Of a DNA stretch of 16,131 nt, positions 1 through 7,442 are shown in pieces. Every line of letters starts with the position of its first letter. Within the stretch, counting starts at the first letter, position 1. Below the pieces are notes generated by a model. It saw only the letters and a program-made list of their open reading frames with translations. It was not told the origin of the DNA and ran no database searches. Source of the DNA: Sediminibacterium sp. (GTDB lineage Bacteria; Bacteroidota; Bacteroidia; Chitinophagales; Chitinophagaceae). Both the position numbers and the translations under genes were made by a program. The stretch spans positions 1 to 16,131 of the forward strand of contig JALQXE010000188.1 in NCBI GenBank assembly GCA_023263235.1. Reading direction: 5' to 3'.

Positions 1-765
1 AAGGGCTAAAACTGGACCGGCCCACACCTTTGCTGAACCTTCATTTCCGTGAGAAGAGATTGACAGCGAGCCGGCAATAACAGCAAGGATTAAGAAGCCA
101 ACTCCGTATTCAGCAATTTGGCGTGCATATGTTGATGAAAATAGAGAGACCACTAAGACCAGCAAGATGGGACTTATCAGCCATAACGGAAGTGAGCCTG
201 CTCCACCGGGATTTCCAAGTAAAACAGCAAACGGACCACCACCAGGGATCAACAGCCCAGGTTCAGTTAAAAAGCGACTTGGATGAAACAGAGCCTCAAG
301 TGAATATGGAGCATTTACAAAAAAGGGAACAAAAACTAAAGCTGCTCTTTTCAATATCTGATCTTTGAAAAGCGCTTTGTTGTGATGTATTGAATATTGC
401 TCAAAGTTTTCTAGCGCAACAACAAGTGCAGCAGATAAGGCGATTATGAAGCTCATCAATGTAAAGGCATAAAGCAGCGAAAGCAAAAGTGAGATTCCAA
501 ATATCCTGCGCCAGCTATAGCTTTCGATCAGCAGCCAATCCTTCAATAACATCGCCAAGAAGGGAGCGATCATTAACATCAATAACGTTGCAATATGACC
601 TGTACTAATTGCTGCAACCGTCACTGGAGAAATGGCGTAAAGAAATGCAGCGGGGATAGAAATCCATCTGTTAGAAGTGAAATTCTTCAATAGGACAAAG
701 CCCGACCACATAATAAGTAACGGTGCAATCAAGAAGAATAGGGTTATGAAAAATTGAACCTTTCC
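1..765 (-). CDS. Partial polytopic membrane glycosyltransferase, actinobacterial type (no start, no stop)
   Basis: The minus strand is open in one frame from about 801 (TGA at 804-802) to base 1. The reading is strongly hydrophobic with several membrane segments. Recognisable stretches in order are SPVTVAAISTGHIATL, then NAPYSLEALFHPSRF, EPGL, NPGGAGSLPLWL and finally VWAGPVLAL. From memory these resemble the C-terminal membrane half of the long (about 1000 aa) GT2-type glycosyltransferases of Actinobacteria, where a 'hPs.ll.E.Gl ... hPGGPG.pP.WL ... WpGPala' pattern recurs; the GT2 catalytic domain would lie upstream and is absent. The piece runs off the window edge. It has more G+C than the rest of the window (58 of the first 120 bases by hand count) and replaces the 3' end of a Bacteroidota gene, so it probably derives from another organism. 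The family call is moderately sure; the exact substrate is unknown. Confidence 0.6.
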
Positions 766-1342
766 AAATACCAAAATCAACGCCTTGTTTATCTTTTCTA
801 ATCATCCATCTTAATAACATATTTAACCTTTTACAAGTGGAGCCTGAAGCGGGACTTGAAACATGTTTTTGTGTTCGTCTAGGTGCATCTTCCAATGACA
901 TAAAATAAGATTGAAAATGTGTTAATGCGGCTTCCACCGTTTTAATTTTAGCATTGGTAAACTGATTTTGAAAAAATGCAGTTTCTAAAGAACCATGCTT
1001 ACTATAATGATGTTTAAAAAATTCTATGCAGTATAAGGCATCGGTATCATTAAATGTACGATGCTTAAAACCTATTATCTTTTTTAAATCCTTGGGGCTA
1101 TGTTCAAGACAGAAGTCAAATGGAGCATACTCCATTCTTTCTAATAACTCTTTACTCTTATTAATAATTGTTGTACGATTGCCCCATGCAAAAATGGCGG
1201 CAAAAAAAGCAGCAATTTCAATGTCTTGCTGCTTTTTAAATAGATGCGGAATACTAACAGGATCTTTAGGAATGAAATCAATCTGATTGTACTGCCTAAC
1301 TTTTTGGTCTAATATTTTTTTAATATTTTCTTGCTGCGTCAC
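671..1342 (-). CDS. DUF2400 / TIGR02757 family protein, C-terminus replaced at a join
   Basis: Residues 1-194 match the DUF2400 (TIGR02757) family: an N-terminal helical part with DPVSIPHLF and AAFFAAIFAWGNRTTII, and the signature STCKRLNMLLRWMIRKD followed by GVDFGIWK at 187-194. The family normally continues for roughly 60 more residues, including a P-L-D-x-H-type segment. Here homology stops at codon 194 (763-761), and the remaining 29 residues are an out-of-frame reading of the adjacent foreign membrane-protein gene, so the stop at 671 is accidental. The family has no established function known to me; the KRL..LRWM..KD signature recalls helix-hairpin-helix DNA glycosylases, which is only an impression. 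It lies 22 bp downstream of the cystathionine gamma-synthase gene and is probably cotranscribed. The family call is confident; the ORF end should not be taken as the natural one. Confidence 0.8.
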   Translation of the reverse strand: MTQQENIKKILDQKVRQYNQIDFIPKDPVSIPHLFKKQQDIEIAAFFAAIFAWGNRTTIINKSKELLERMEYAPFDFCLEHSPKDLKKIIGFKHRTFNDTDALYCIEFFKHHYSKHGSLETAFFQNQFTNAKIKTVEAALTHFQSYFMSLEDAPRRTQKHVSSPASGSTCKRLNMLLRWMIRKDKQGVDFGIWKGSIFHNPILLDCTVTYYVVGLCPIEEFHF

Positions 1343-1364
1343 TTTATAAGTTGTGCGTATTTAT

Positions 1365-2516
1365 TTATCCGATTGCTTGTGCTAAATCGGCAATAATATC
1401 TTCTGCATCTTCAATCCCCACACTTAATCTTATAAGTCCATCGGCTAAACCGTTGGCTATTCTTTGTTCACGTGGAATAGAAGCGTGTGTCATACTCGCA
1501 GGATGATTTATTAAAGATTCTACACCTCCTAAACTTTCTGCTAATGAAAATATCTTAGTACTTGATAATACCTTGGTAGCTGCTGCAATACTATCATCTT
1601 TTAAGGTAAAGCTCATCATTCCTCCAAAACCACGCATTTGTTTTTTAGCAATGTCGTGATTAGGATGATCTGAAAATCCACACCAGTATACCTTTGCTAC
1701 TTTAGGATGTTGACGTAAATAAGCGGCCACTTTTTCACCATTTTCACAATGTCTTTGCATTCTCACATGTAAGGTTTTAATGCCTCTTAATACTAAGAAA
1801 CAATCCTGTGGCCCAGGAACGGCTCCTGTACTTTTTTGTATGAAATACAATTGATCTCTTAATGCTTGATCATTCATTACCAAGCATCCTTGTATCACAT
1901 CACTATGTCCTCCTAAATATTTAGTGGCAGAATGCATTACAATAGTAGCTCCGTCATCCAATGGGTTCTGTAAATAGGGAGATGCAAAAGTATTGTCTAC
2001 GCATACTATACAGTTATGCTTTTTCCCAATGTCAGCAATAGCAGCAATATCTGTAATGTTCATTAAAGGGTTGGTTGGTGTTTCCACCCAAATAAGTTTT
2101 GTTTGTGGTGTGATGGCCTTTGCTACATTTTCGGCATTGGAAGTATCTACGTAATGAAATTTAATATTCATTTTTTCATATACTTTGGAAAACAAACGAT
2201 AAGTGCCACCATACATATCATGTGCCGCGATAACTTCGTCACCAGGCACTAATAATCTCATTACTGCATCGGTTGCCGCAACACCACTACTAAATGCCAA
2301 GCCAAATTTCCCATTTTCAATCACTGCAAAAGCTTCTTCTAATGCAAATCGTGTTGGATTTTGACTTCTTGCATATTCGTATCCCTTATGCACGCCAGGA
2401 GCGGATTGAACGTATGTTGAAGTTTGGAATATAGGTGTCATAATCGCACCTGTACTAGGGTCGGGATGCGCACCTGCATGAATAAATTTAGTACCTAAGT
2501 TATTTTTGTTGGCCAT
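1365..2516 (-). CDS. Trans-sulfuration enzyme: cystathionine gamma-synthase / gamma-lyase family, PLP-dependent
   Basis: This is a 383-residue Cys/Met-metabolism PLP enzyme of full family length. Visible motifs are the YxR pair of the neighbouring subunit (YEYARSQNPTR, 48-56), the cofactor-stacking region SSGVAATDAV (76-85), VETPTNP (144-150), the PLP-ring Asp in VDNTFASPYLQ (D174), the Schiff-base lysine in SATKYLGGHSDV (K199), and the C-terminal SLAESLGGVESL with HPASMTHA. It acts in the cytoplasm, joining an activated homoserine to cysteine (synthase) or cleaving cystathionine (lyase). These activities cannot be told apart from sequence alone, so no symbol is given. ATG 2516 opens MANKNNLGTKFIHAG, which fits the family start. 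It sits 43 bp after the SdpI-like gene and 22 bp before the DUF2400 gene. No met or cys biosynthesis partner is visible nearby. Confidence 0.92.
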   Translation of the reverse strand: MANKNNLGTKFIHAGAHPDPSTGAIMTPIFQTSTYVQSAPGVHKGYEYARSQNPTRFALEEAFAVIENGKFGLAFSSGVAATDAVMRLLVPGDEVIAAHDMYGGTYRLFSKVYEKMNIKFHYVDTSNAENVAKAITPQTKLIWVETPTNPLMNITDIAAIADIGKKHNCIVCVDNTFASPYLQNPLDDGATIVMHSATKYLGGHSDVIQGCLVMNDQALRDQLYFIQKSTGAVPGPQDCFLVLRGIKTLHVRMQRHCENGEKVAAYLRQHPKVAKVYWCGFSDHPNHDIAKKQMRGFGGMMSFTLKDDSIAAATKVLSSTKIFSLAESLGGVESLINHPASMTHASIPREQRIANGLADGLIRLSVGIEDAEDIIADLAQAIG

Positions 2517-2559
2517 ATTGTGAAATTGTATAATGATTTGAATGTATTAGTTTTCTTAT

Positions 2560-3222
2560 TTATTGTATTTGATTGCCGTTTTTAAACATACGATAGGAGA
2601 ATACCGTTGGAATAATTACCATGATGGCAGTAATTCCAATGAACAATACAATGCCAAAAGTATTGGGAAGTAGAAAAGTGCCAATTGCCTGAAGCACTCC
2701 ACCCAACAACCATATTTTCCCAGCAACCCTATGTGTTTCGTTCCAATTATCTACATTTTCCAATGTCCATGGTAATTTAAAACCTGCAAAATAATTTTGA
2801 TGTAGTTTTGGCATATACCATCCCATTCCCGAAAATGCGATACCGATAAATGGGAACAACAGTTTTGAAATATTAATACTTCCGCCAGTGGAAGAATAGG
2901 TGATAATCATTCCTAGCACGCTCAAAAAGGATACCATAAATAGTGCAAATCTTTTAAACATACCATCATCCTCGGCCTTCACTCTTTTAGGATCAAAATT
3001 TTTAATATTGGAGAGGATAAAAAATGTAAAAATGCCCACGCCCGCCATAATGCCGGGTCCTAAAAAAATAGTGGATTTTGGCCCCCAGTCGTCTGCTTCT
3101 CCTTTAATATTAAAATGGGTAGGTATCGTGCTTGGCAAATTGGGATATAGGTATGCAGCATATCCAAAAGGGATAGCTAAAATAAGTATTGCAATGAGAA
3201 GATTTTGATTTGAATTTTTCAT
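2560..3222 (-). CDS. SdpI family membrane protein with N-terminal DUF1648
   Basis: A 220-residue integral membrane protein. The first segment (about 8-26) is followed by the DUF1648 signature: LPSTIPTHFNIKGEADDWGPKS (29-50, key residues P34, H36, G41, W46, K49). Further hydrophobic segments lie near 53-71, 92-109, 121-137, 168-184 and 188-207. Between them is the SdpI hallmark GFKLPWTLENVDNWNETHR (147-165; P151, W152, W160, T163, H164), followed by AGKIWLLGG. SdpI of Bacillus is an immunity and signalling protein against the toxin SdpC; most homologues, this one included, have no toxin partner nearby and no known role. It is the first gene of a likely three-gene minus-strand unit with the cystathionine enzyme. 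Its start lies 102 bp from the diverging deoxyhypusine-synthase-like start. No clear -7 box was seen in front of it. Confidence 0.85.
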   Translation of the reverse strand: MKNSNQNLLIAILILAIPFGYAAYLYPNLPSTIPTHFNIKGEADDWGPKSTIFLGPGIMAGVGIFTFFILSNIKNFDPKRVKAEDDGMFKRFALFMVSFLSVLGMIITYSSTGGSINISKLLFPFIGIAFSGMGWYMPKLHQNYFAGFKLPWTLENVDNWNETHRVAGKIWLLGGVLQAIGTFLLPNTFGIVLFIGITAIMVIIPTVFSYRMFKNGNQIQ

Positions 3223-3300
3223 TTTCGCCTAGTTTACATTGGGGTCTTTAGGGTTAATTCCTATTCCTACCACAAGTTACTATTTATGCCTAAAAAAAAT

Positions 3301-3308
3301 TACTTTTG
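3301..3308 (+). promoter_or_regulatory. Candidate Bacteroidota -7 box (TACTTTTG)
   Basis: TACTTTTG matches the TAnnTTTG -7 consensus of the Bacteroidota primary sigma factor exactly. It lies 16 bases before ATG 3325 and would give a leader of about 10 nt. A convincing -33 TTTG at the usual ~20 bp spacing is not seen. The box falls inside the in-frame extension from ATG 3286, which argues that translation starts at 3325. Confidence 0.45.
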
Positions 3309-3324
3309 CATCAAATCTGAAAAA

Positions 3325-4299
3325 ATGAGCAAAGGACCTGTTTCCCAGTTTATAGAGCACCATTACCGACATTTTAATGCTGCCGCTTTAGTAGATGCTG
3401 CTAAAGGTTATGAAACCCATTTATTAGAGGGTGGCAAAATGCTTGTGAGTTTAGCGGGTGCCATGAGTACTGCTGAATTAGGCATTAGCTTGGCGGAAAT
3501 GATTCGCCAGGATAAAATTACCATTATAAGTTGTACAGGTGCGAACCTAGAAGAGGATGTGATGAACTTGGTAGCACATAGTCATTATAAGCGTGTTCCA
3601 AATTACCGTGATTTAACACCGCAAGACGAGTGGGATTTATTAGAGAACCATTATAATCGCGTAACAGATACCTGTATCCCAGAGGAAGAGGCTTTTCGTC
3701 GTTTACAAAAGCATTTGGTAAAAGTTTGGAAAGATGCTGAAGCGGCTGGTGAAAGATATTTTCCGCATGAATTTTTATACAAGGTTGTATTAAGTGGTGA
3801 TTTAGAGCAATACTATGAAATAGATCCAAAGAATAGTTGGATTGTGGCAGCAGCAAAAAAGAATATTCCAATTATTGTTCCAGGTTGGGAGGATAGTACT
3901 ACAGGAAATATTTTTGCTAGCTATGTAATTAAAAATGAATTAAAAGCAAGTACCGTAAAAAATGGTATTGAGTACATGGTAATGTTAACAGAGTGGTACC
4001 GAGCCAATAGTGGAGGTAAGGGTGTAGGCTTTTTCCAAGTAGGTGGGGGTATTGCAGGGGATTTTCCTATTTGCGTGGTACCTATGATGTATCAGGATTT
4101 AGAATGGCACGATGTTCCTTTTTGGAGTTATTTTTGTCAAGTAAGTGATAGTACTACATCCTATGGTTCTTATTCAGGTGCGGTTCCTAATGAAAAAATT
4201 ACTTGGGGTAAATTAGACATTCATACGCCTAAGTTTATAGTTGAAAGCGATGCTACCATTGTAGTACCATTGATTTTCGCTTACATATTAGGTCAATAG
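3325..4299 (+). CDS. Deoxyhypusine synthase family protein
   Basis: From ATG 3325 (MSKGPVSQF) the protein has 324 residues, as I recall for Bacteroidota members; an in-frame ATG at 3286 would add 13 residues with no family resemblance. It is a Rossmann-type NAD enzyme with LAGAMSTAELG (43-53), SCTGANLEED (69-78), VPGWEDST (185-192), FFQVGGGIAGDFP (236-248) and SDSTTSYGSYSGAVPNE (274-290). KITWGKLD (291-298) carries K296, equivalent to the catalytic lysine (human K329, context SWGK). Eukaryotic and archaeal enzymes transfer the aminobutyl group of spermidine to a lysine of eIF5A. Bacteria use EF-P instead, so the bacterial homologue may act on a small amine (homospermidine-synthase-like chemistry) or on another acceptor; this is inference. 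It stands alone with its own candidate promoter and a strong terminator. Confidence 0.93.
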   Translation: MSKGPVSQFIEHHYRHFNAAALVDAAKGYETHLLEGGKMLVSLAGAMSTAELGISLAEMIRQDKITIISCTGANLEEDVMNLVAHSHYKRVPNYRDLTPQDEWDLLENHYNRVTDTCIPEEEAFRRLQKHLVKVWKDAEAAGERYFPHEFLYKVVLSGDLEQYYEIDPKNSWIVAAAKKNIPIIVPGWEDSTTGNIFASYVIKNELKASTVKNGIEYMVMLTEWYRANSGGKGVGFFQVGGGIAGDFPICVVPMMYQDLEWHDVPFWSYFCQVSDSTTSYGSYSGAVPNEKITWGKLDIHTPKFIVESDATIVVPLIFAYILGQ

Positions 4300-4322
4300 A
4301 ATTGTTAACTTTAATTTTTATA

Positions 4323-4353
4323 AATCCCGGAGCTTACACTTCGGGATTTTTTT
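4323..4353 (+). terminator. Intrinsic terminator of the deoxyhypusine-synthase-like gene
   Basis: A 10-bp stem, AATCCCGGAG (4323-4332) with CTTCGGGATT (4339-4348), has one G-U pair and a 6-nt loop. It is followed by a T run to 4353. It begins 24 bases after the stop codon. Confidence 0.85.
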
Positions 4354-4358
4354 ATAAT

Positions 4359-4390
4359 AAAATCGCCACCCTCTTTTATGGGGGTGGCGA
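4359..4390 (-). terminator. Second hairpin downstream of the M28 peptidase gene
   Basis: A perfect 9-bp inverted repeat, TCGCCACCC (4363-4371) and GGGTGGCGA (4382-4390), has a 10-nt loop. Read on the minus strand the stem is followed by TTTTATTATA, a modest U-tract. It probably acts as back-up for the first hairpin and keeps the long minus-strand operon from running into the convergent gene. Confidence 0.6.
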
Positions 4391-4401
4391 AAAAGTCATC
4401 A

Positions 4402-4438
4402 GAAAAAAATAAATGTCCCTTAAATTTTTTAAAGGGGC
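4402..4438 (-). terminator. First hairpin downstream of the M28 peptidase gene
   Basis: On the minus strand GCCCCTTTAAA pairs imperfectly with TTTAAGGGAC (one bulge), followed by ATTTATTTTTTT. It starts within 10 bases of the peptidase stop. The stem is AT-rich in its upper half, so strength is uncertain. Confidence 0.45.
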
Positions 4439-4445
4439 TGTTTAT

Positions 4446-5990
4446 TTATCTAGATGGCATATTCAAAGGAATATCTCTTTTTAACATTTCATCACGATTA
4501 GCAATTTCACAAGCGGTATGATAAACCATTACAGTTCTCTTTTGCATTAAATCAAAATTAATTTTTTCAATGGTATCAGTTGGCTTATGGTAGTCGGCCA
4601 ATAACATACCATCATAGAAGAATAAAACAGGTACACCTTTTCTTGCAAAGTTGTAATGGTCGCTACGATAGTATATCATGTTTGGATCTTTTGGATCATC
4701 ATATTTATAATCTAAAGTAATTTTACTCGATTCTTTATTCGCTGTTTCGTTAATACCTTGTAATTCAGAGCTTAATTTATCATGACCAATCACATAAACA
4801 TAGTTTAAAGAATCGGCTGTAGTGCGCTCTGTATCAACACGGCCAATCATATCTGTATTTAAATCGGCTGTTGTTTTATCTAAAGGAAATAAAGGATGCT
4901 CTGAGTAATATTGAGAGCCCCATAATCCTTTTTCTTCACCACTCACTGTCATGAATACAATTGTACGTCTTGGTTTTTTGCCTGCTTTTGCAGCTGCAGC
5001 AAAAGCTTCTGCCATTTGCATAACACCTACTGTTCCTGAACCATCATCGTCGGCGCCATACCAAATTACATTGCCTCTTTTGCCTAAGTGATCATAATGG
5101 CCTGTTAAAAACAGGTATTCTTCTTTTTTATCTGTACCCGGTAAGTAGGCAATTACGTTGCTACTTTCTAAATTTTCCGTTTTCTTAGTAGCTACTAAGG
5201 TTACATCTGAACTATATTCACCTTTAGCAATAGATCCCAATTCACTGATTGTTGCACCAGTTTTAGCCAATATCGCATTGGCAACATTGGTAGAAATATT
5301 AGCCATTAAGAAACCTGCAGCATCGTTCTTTTTCAAGTACATATTGCCTTTTGTTTCAGTAGGTGTTTTACGAGGGAAACTTGCAGAAACCACTAATAAT
5401 CCAGCAGCACCTTTTGCACTAGCAGCACGCATTTTTGCCATTGGAGAAGCTGGATTGGCATTAAATGCACGATTTCCTCCTTGTCCCATTGTTGGCATGC
5501 CTTCGCTTGTACCTTCTACTATTAAAACCAGTTTTCCTTTAACGTCTAAGCCCGCATAATCATTAATGCCTTTAGCATCATCTACAATTCCATAACCAGC
5601 GAATACTACATTGGAGTAATCCCATTTTCCATTAGAAATAGTTTGTAATGAAAAAGTAAAATCCTTGTCCCATTCAAATGCAGTTCCATTTACAAAAACC
5701 GCTTTTGCAGTTAAGTTGTCTTGGTAAACTGGATAAGTTTGTTGGTAGCTAGTTCCGTTGCCAGGTAATAGTCCCATTCTTTTAAATTCACTTTCAATAT
5801 AAGCGGCTGCCTTCTTTTGACCAGGGCTCGCTGTTTCACGACCCTCCATTTCGGCACTAGCAATAACAGATAGCTTTTCTTTTAAAGCGCCTGGTGTAAT
5901 TACCTTGCTAAATTTTGCAAGGTCTTTGCCCTTTTGAGCATAAGTCACAGTGCTTATACATAGCATTAAAATCCAGATTAATTTTTTCAT
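4446..5990 (-). CDS. Secreted M28 family metallopeptidase with PA-type insert
   Basis: A 514-residue exported protein. A signal peptide (MKKLIWILMLCISTVTYAQ) is probably cleaved near residue 19-20. An N-terminal part with MEGRETASPGQKKAAAYIESEF (about 48-69) is typical of bacterial M28 enzymes. A PA-like insert (about 125-265, containing AGYGI and DVKGKLVLI) comes before the catalytic domain. The di-zinc site is complete: H298 and D300 in GHYDHLG, the Asp run at 314-316 in GADDDGSG, E352/E353 in SGEEKGLWGS, D380 in DLNTDMIGR, and H468 in DYHKPTDT. It is expected to act as an aminopeptidase or carboxypeptidase in the periplasm or outside the cell, feeding on peptides. No C-terminal secretion (T9SS) domain is evident. 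It is the last gene of the long minus-strand run, 34 bp after rpiB, and is followed by two hairpins. Confidence 0.93.
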   Translation of the reverse strand: MKKLIWILMLCISTVTYAQKGKDLAKFSKVITPGALKEKLSVIASAEMEGRETASPGQKKAAAYIESEFKRMGLLPGNGTSYQQTYPVYQDNLTAKAVFVNGTAFEWDKDFTFSLQTISNGKWDYSNVVFAGYGIVDDAKGINDYAGLDVKGKLVLIVEGTSEGMPTMGQGGNRAFNANPASPMAKMRAASAKGAAGLLVVSASFPRKTPTETKGNMYLKKNDAAGFLMANISTNVANAILAKTGATISELGSIAKGEYSSDVTLVATKKTENLESSNVIAYLPGTDKKEEYLFLTGHYDHLGKRGNVIWYGADDDGSGTVGVMQMAEAFAAAAKAGKKPRRTIVFMTVSGEEKGLWGSQYYSEHPLFPLDKTTADLNTDMIGRVDTERTTADSLNYVYVIGHDKLSSELQGINETANKESSKITLDYKYDDPKDPNMIYYRSDHYNFARKGVPVLFFYDGMLLADYHKPTDTIEKINFDLMQKRTVMVYHTACEIANRDEMLKRDIPLNMPSR

Positions 5991-6024
5991 GTAATTGATT
6001 TTTGTAAAACGGTTTAATTAAGAT

Positions 6025-6480
6025 TTAAGAACAACTAATTTTATTCACTCTATTTTGATGTCTACCACCTTCAAAAGAGGTAGTCATGAATTTTTCAATC
6101 ATTTCTTTGGCTGCTTCAATACGCACAAATCTTGCAGGTATACAAATTATGTTTGCATTATTATGTAAGCGTGTTAATTCAGCTACTTCCGTTAGCCAAC
6201 ATAAACCAGCTCTTATGCCTTCATGTTTATTTGCTGTCATACATACACCATTCGCACTACCACAAAATAATATTCCAAATGCACTCTCTCCATTTTCAAC
6301 ACTTGATGCAGTTGGATGAGCAAAATCGGGGTAGTCAACAGAATCGGTATTATATGTACCAAAGTCCTTTACCTTATGGCCATTTGTTTCTAGCCAACTA
6401 ATAACCTCTGCTTTATATTCCACGCCTGCATGATCGGCGCCTATTGCAATGGGTTTTGAAGGATCGAATACGTATGACAT
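6025..6480 (-). CDS. rpiB: Ribose-5-phosphate isomerase B
   Basis: The protein of 151 residues starts at ATG 6480 (MSYVFDPSKPIAIGADHAG); an in-frame ATG at 6489 adds only three residues and cannot be excluded. It interconverts ribose 5-phosphate and ribulose 5-phosphate in the non-oxidative pentose phosphate pathway. RpiB/LacAB hallmarks are GADHAG near the N-terminus, SVDYPDFAH, the active-site cysteine in LFCGSANGVCMTANK, GIRAGLC, and LHNNANIICIPARF. The C-terminal GGRHQNRVNKI supplies phosphate-binding residues. The CGSANG version of the usual CGTGIG loop is, as I recall, common in Bacteroidota. It lies 42 bp after tatC and 34 bp before the peptidase gene, on the same strand, so cotranscription is likely. 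No functional link with the neighbours is obvious. Confidence 0.94.
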   Translation of the reverse strand: MSYVFDPSKPIAIGADHAGVEYKAEVISWLETNGHKVKDFGTYNTDSVDYPDFAHPTASSVENGESAFGILFCGSANGVCMTANKHEGIRAGLCWLTEVAELTRLHNNANIICIPARFVRIEAAKEMIEKFMTTSFEGGRHQNRVNKISCS

Positions 6481-6522
6481 AGTTTGCATTATTTATGTTT
6501 AATAAGTTTTATAAACCTAGGA

Positions 6523-7371
6523 TTAATCCCATTCTTCCTCTATATCCAAGGATTTATATGCCCATCTTGAAACAAAGATGCTGAATTCAAAAAGCGTATA
6601 TAATGGAATAAATACAATGGTTTGACTATACCAATCTGGACTTGGAGTAATAAATGCTGAAACAACTAATATGATTACAACAGCATACTTTCGGGTAGTA
6701 GATAAAAACCTAGGAGTAATCATCCCCACTTTAGTGAGTAAGAAAACAACTACAGGCATTTCAAATGCAATACCACAACCCAAAATTAAATTGGTCAAAT
6801 TGTCTAAATAATCTGCAAAGGTAGGAATGGTAGTAATCACATTTTTAGTACCTAATTGGAAACTGGCTAAGAAGTTAAATGTAAATGGACCTAAAACAAA
6901 AAAACCAAATCCTGCACCCAAAAAGAAAAAGAACGAAACCCAAAAAATAGCAAATCTTGTATTTTTTACTTCTTTCTCTTTTAATGCTGGTTTTATGAAT
7001 GACCATATTTGCCAAAACACGAATGGGAAGGCAACAATTATCCCTCCTACCATGGCCATGCTTATGGCACTCAAAAATTGTCCTCCGAATGTAGTACTCT
7101 GTAATTGTGTTTTAACGGGAGGCATACACAGGGAATTTCCTAAATGCAACCAATGGCTTAATTTACAAAAAGCACGATAAGTAATGAAGTCAGAATTTAA
7201 AGGACCCGTAATTACGTTATCCATTATCCAATCACGGTAAATAAAAAGTATAACTGCCGCAATTAAAATTGAAGTTATGGATCTGACAATGGTCCCCCTT
7301 AAAATTTCGAGATGGTCAATGAAAGACATCTCGGCCTCCCCAGTCTTTTTAAATCTATCAAATAGTGCCAT
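6523..7371 (-). CDS. tatC: Sec-independent protein translocase subunit TatC
   Basis: A 282-residue polytopic inner-membrane protein, the receptor for twin-arginine signal peptides. The N-terminus has the cytoplasmic signature MSFIDHLEILRGTIVRS, the counterpart of the usual H-L-x-E-L-R motif, followed by a first membrane segment near 30-45. A further segment reads AFPFVFWQIWSFIKPALKEKE, with the conserved P-x-x-x-x-Q-x-W-x-F-x-x-P-A-L...E pattern. Four more hydrophobic segments follow, and the tail is acidic (DIEEEWD). The first periplasmic loop is longer than in E. coli and carries two cysteines (FCKLSHWLHLGNSLCMPP). No tatA/tatB homologue lies in the window. It sits 71 bp after the CNNM/CBS gene and just before rpiB in the same direction. 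Confidence 0.95.
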   Translation of the reverse strand: MALFDRFKKTGEAEMSFIDHLEILRGTIVRSITSILIAAVILFIYRDWIMDNVITGPLNSDFITYRAFCKLSHWLHLGNSLCMPPVKTQLQSTTFGGQFLSAISMAMVGGIIVAFPFVFWQIWSFIKPALKEKEVKNTRFAIFWVSFFFFLGAGFGFFVLGPFTFNFLASFQLGTKNVITTIPTFADYLDNLTNLILGCGIAFEMPVVVFLLTKVGMITPRFLSTTRKYAVVIILVVSAFITPSPDWYSQTIVFIPLYTLFEFSIFVSRWAYKSLDIEEEWD

Positions 7372-7442
7372 GTAATTCGTTCAATGAAGGCTAAAGTTAA
7401 GGCTTATCAGCCAAAAAGGGAAGGCATTTCCTTAAAATTGTT

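Noticed and set aside
123..368. Plus-strand open frame of 81 codons starting MHMLMKIERPL
   Set aside because: It lies antisense to the foreign membrane glycosyltransferase frame, has no recognisable domain, and a low-complexity polar composition. The minus-strand reading carries family motifs.
1..765. Horizontal transfer of an actinobacterial gene into the Bacteroidota chromosome
   Set aside because: Possible, but both genes are cut in mid-body at one point with no repeat, integrase or transposase, so a chimeric contig end is the simpler reading; kept only as the finding on the join.
2560..3222. Toxin-immunity pair based on the SdpI-like protein
   Set aside because: No SdpC-like or other toxin gene is adjacent; the neighbours are the cystathionine enzyme and the deoxyhypusine-synthase-like gene, so an immunity role is unsupported.
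3524..3871. Minus-strand open frame of 115 codons
   Set aside because: Fully antisense to the deoxyhypusine-synthase-like gene, which is conserved throughout; no signal of its own.
5158..5559. Plus-strand open frame of 133 codons
   Set aside because: Antisense to the PA-like part of the M28 peptidase; the composition mirrors the Ala/Gly-rich coding strand and no motif is seen.
6827..7180. Plus-strand open frame of 117 codons
   Set aside because: Antisense to tatC, whose membrane segments and motifs explain the sequence.
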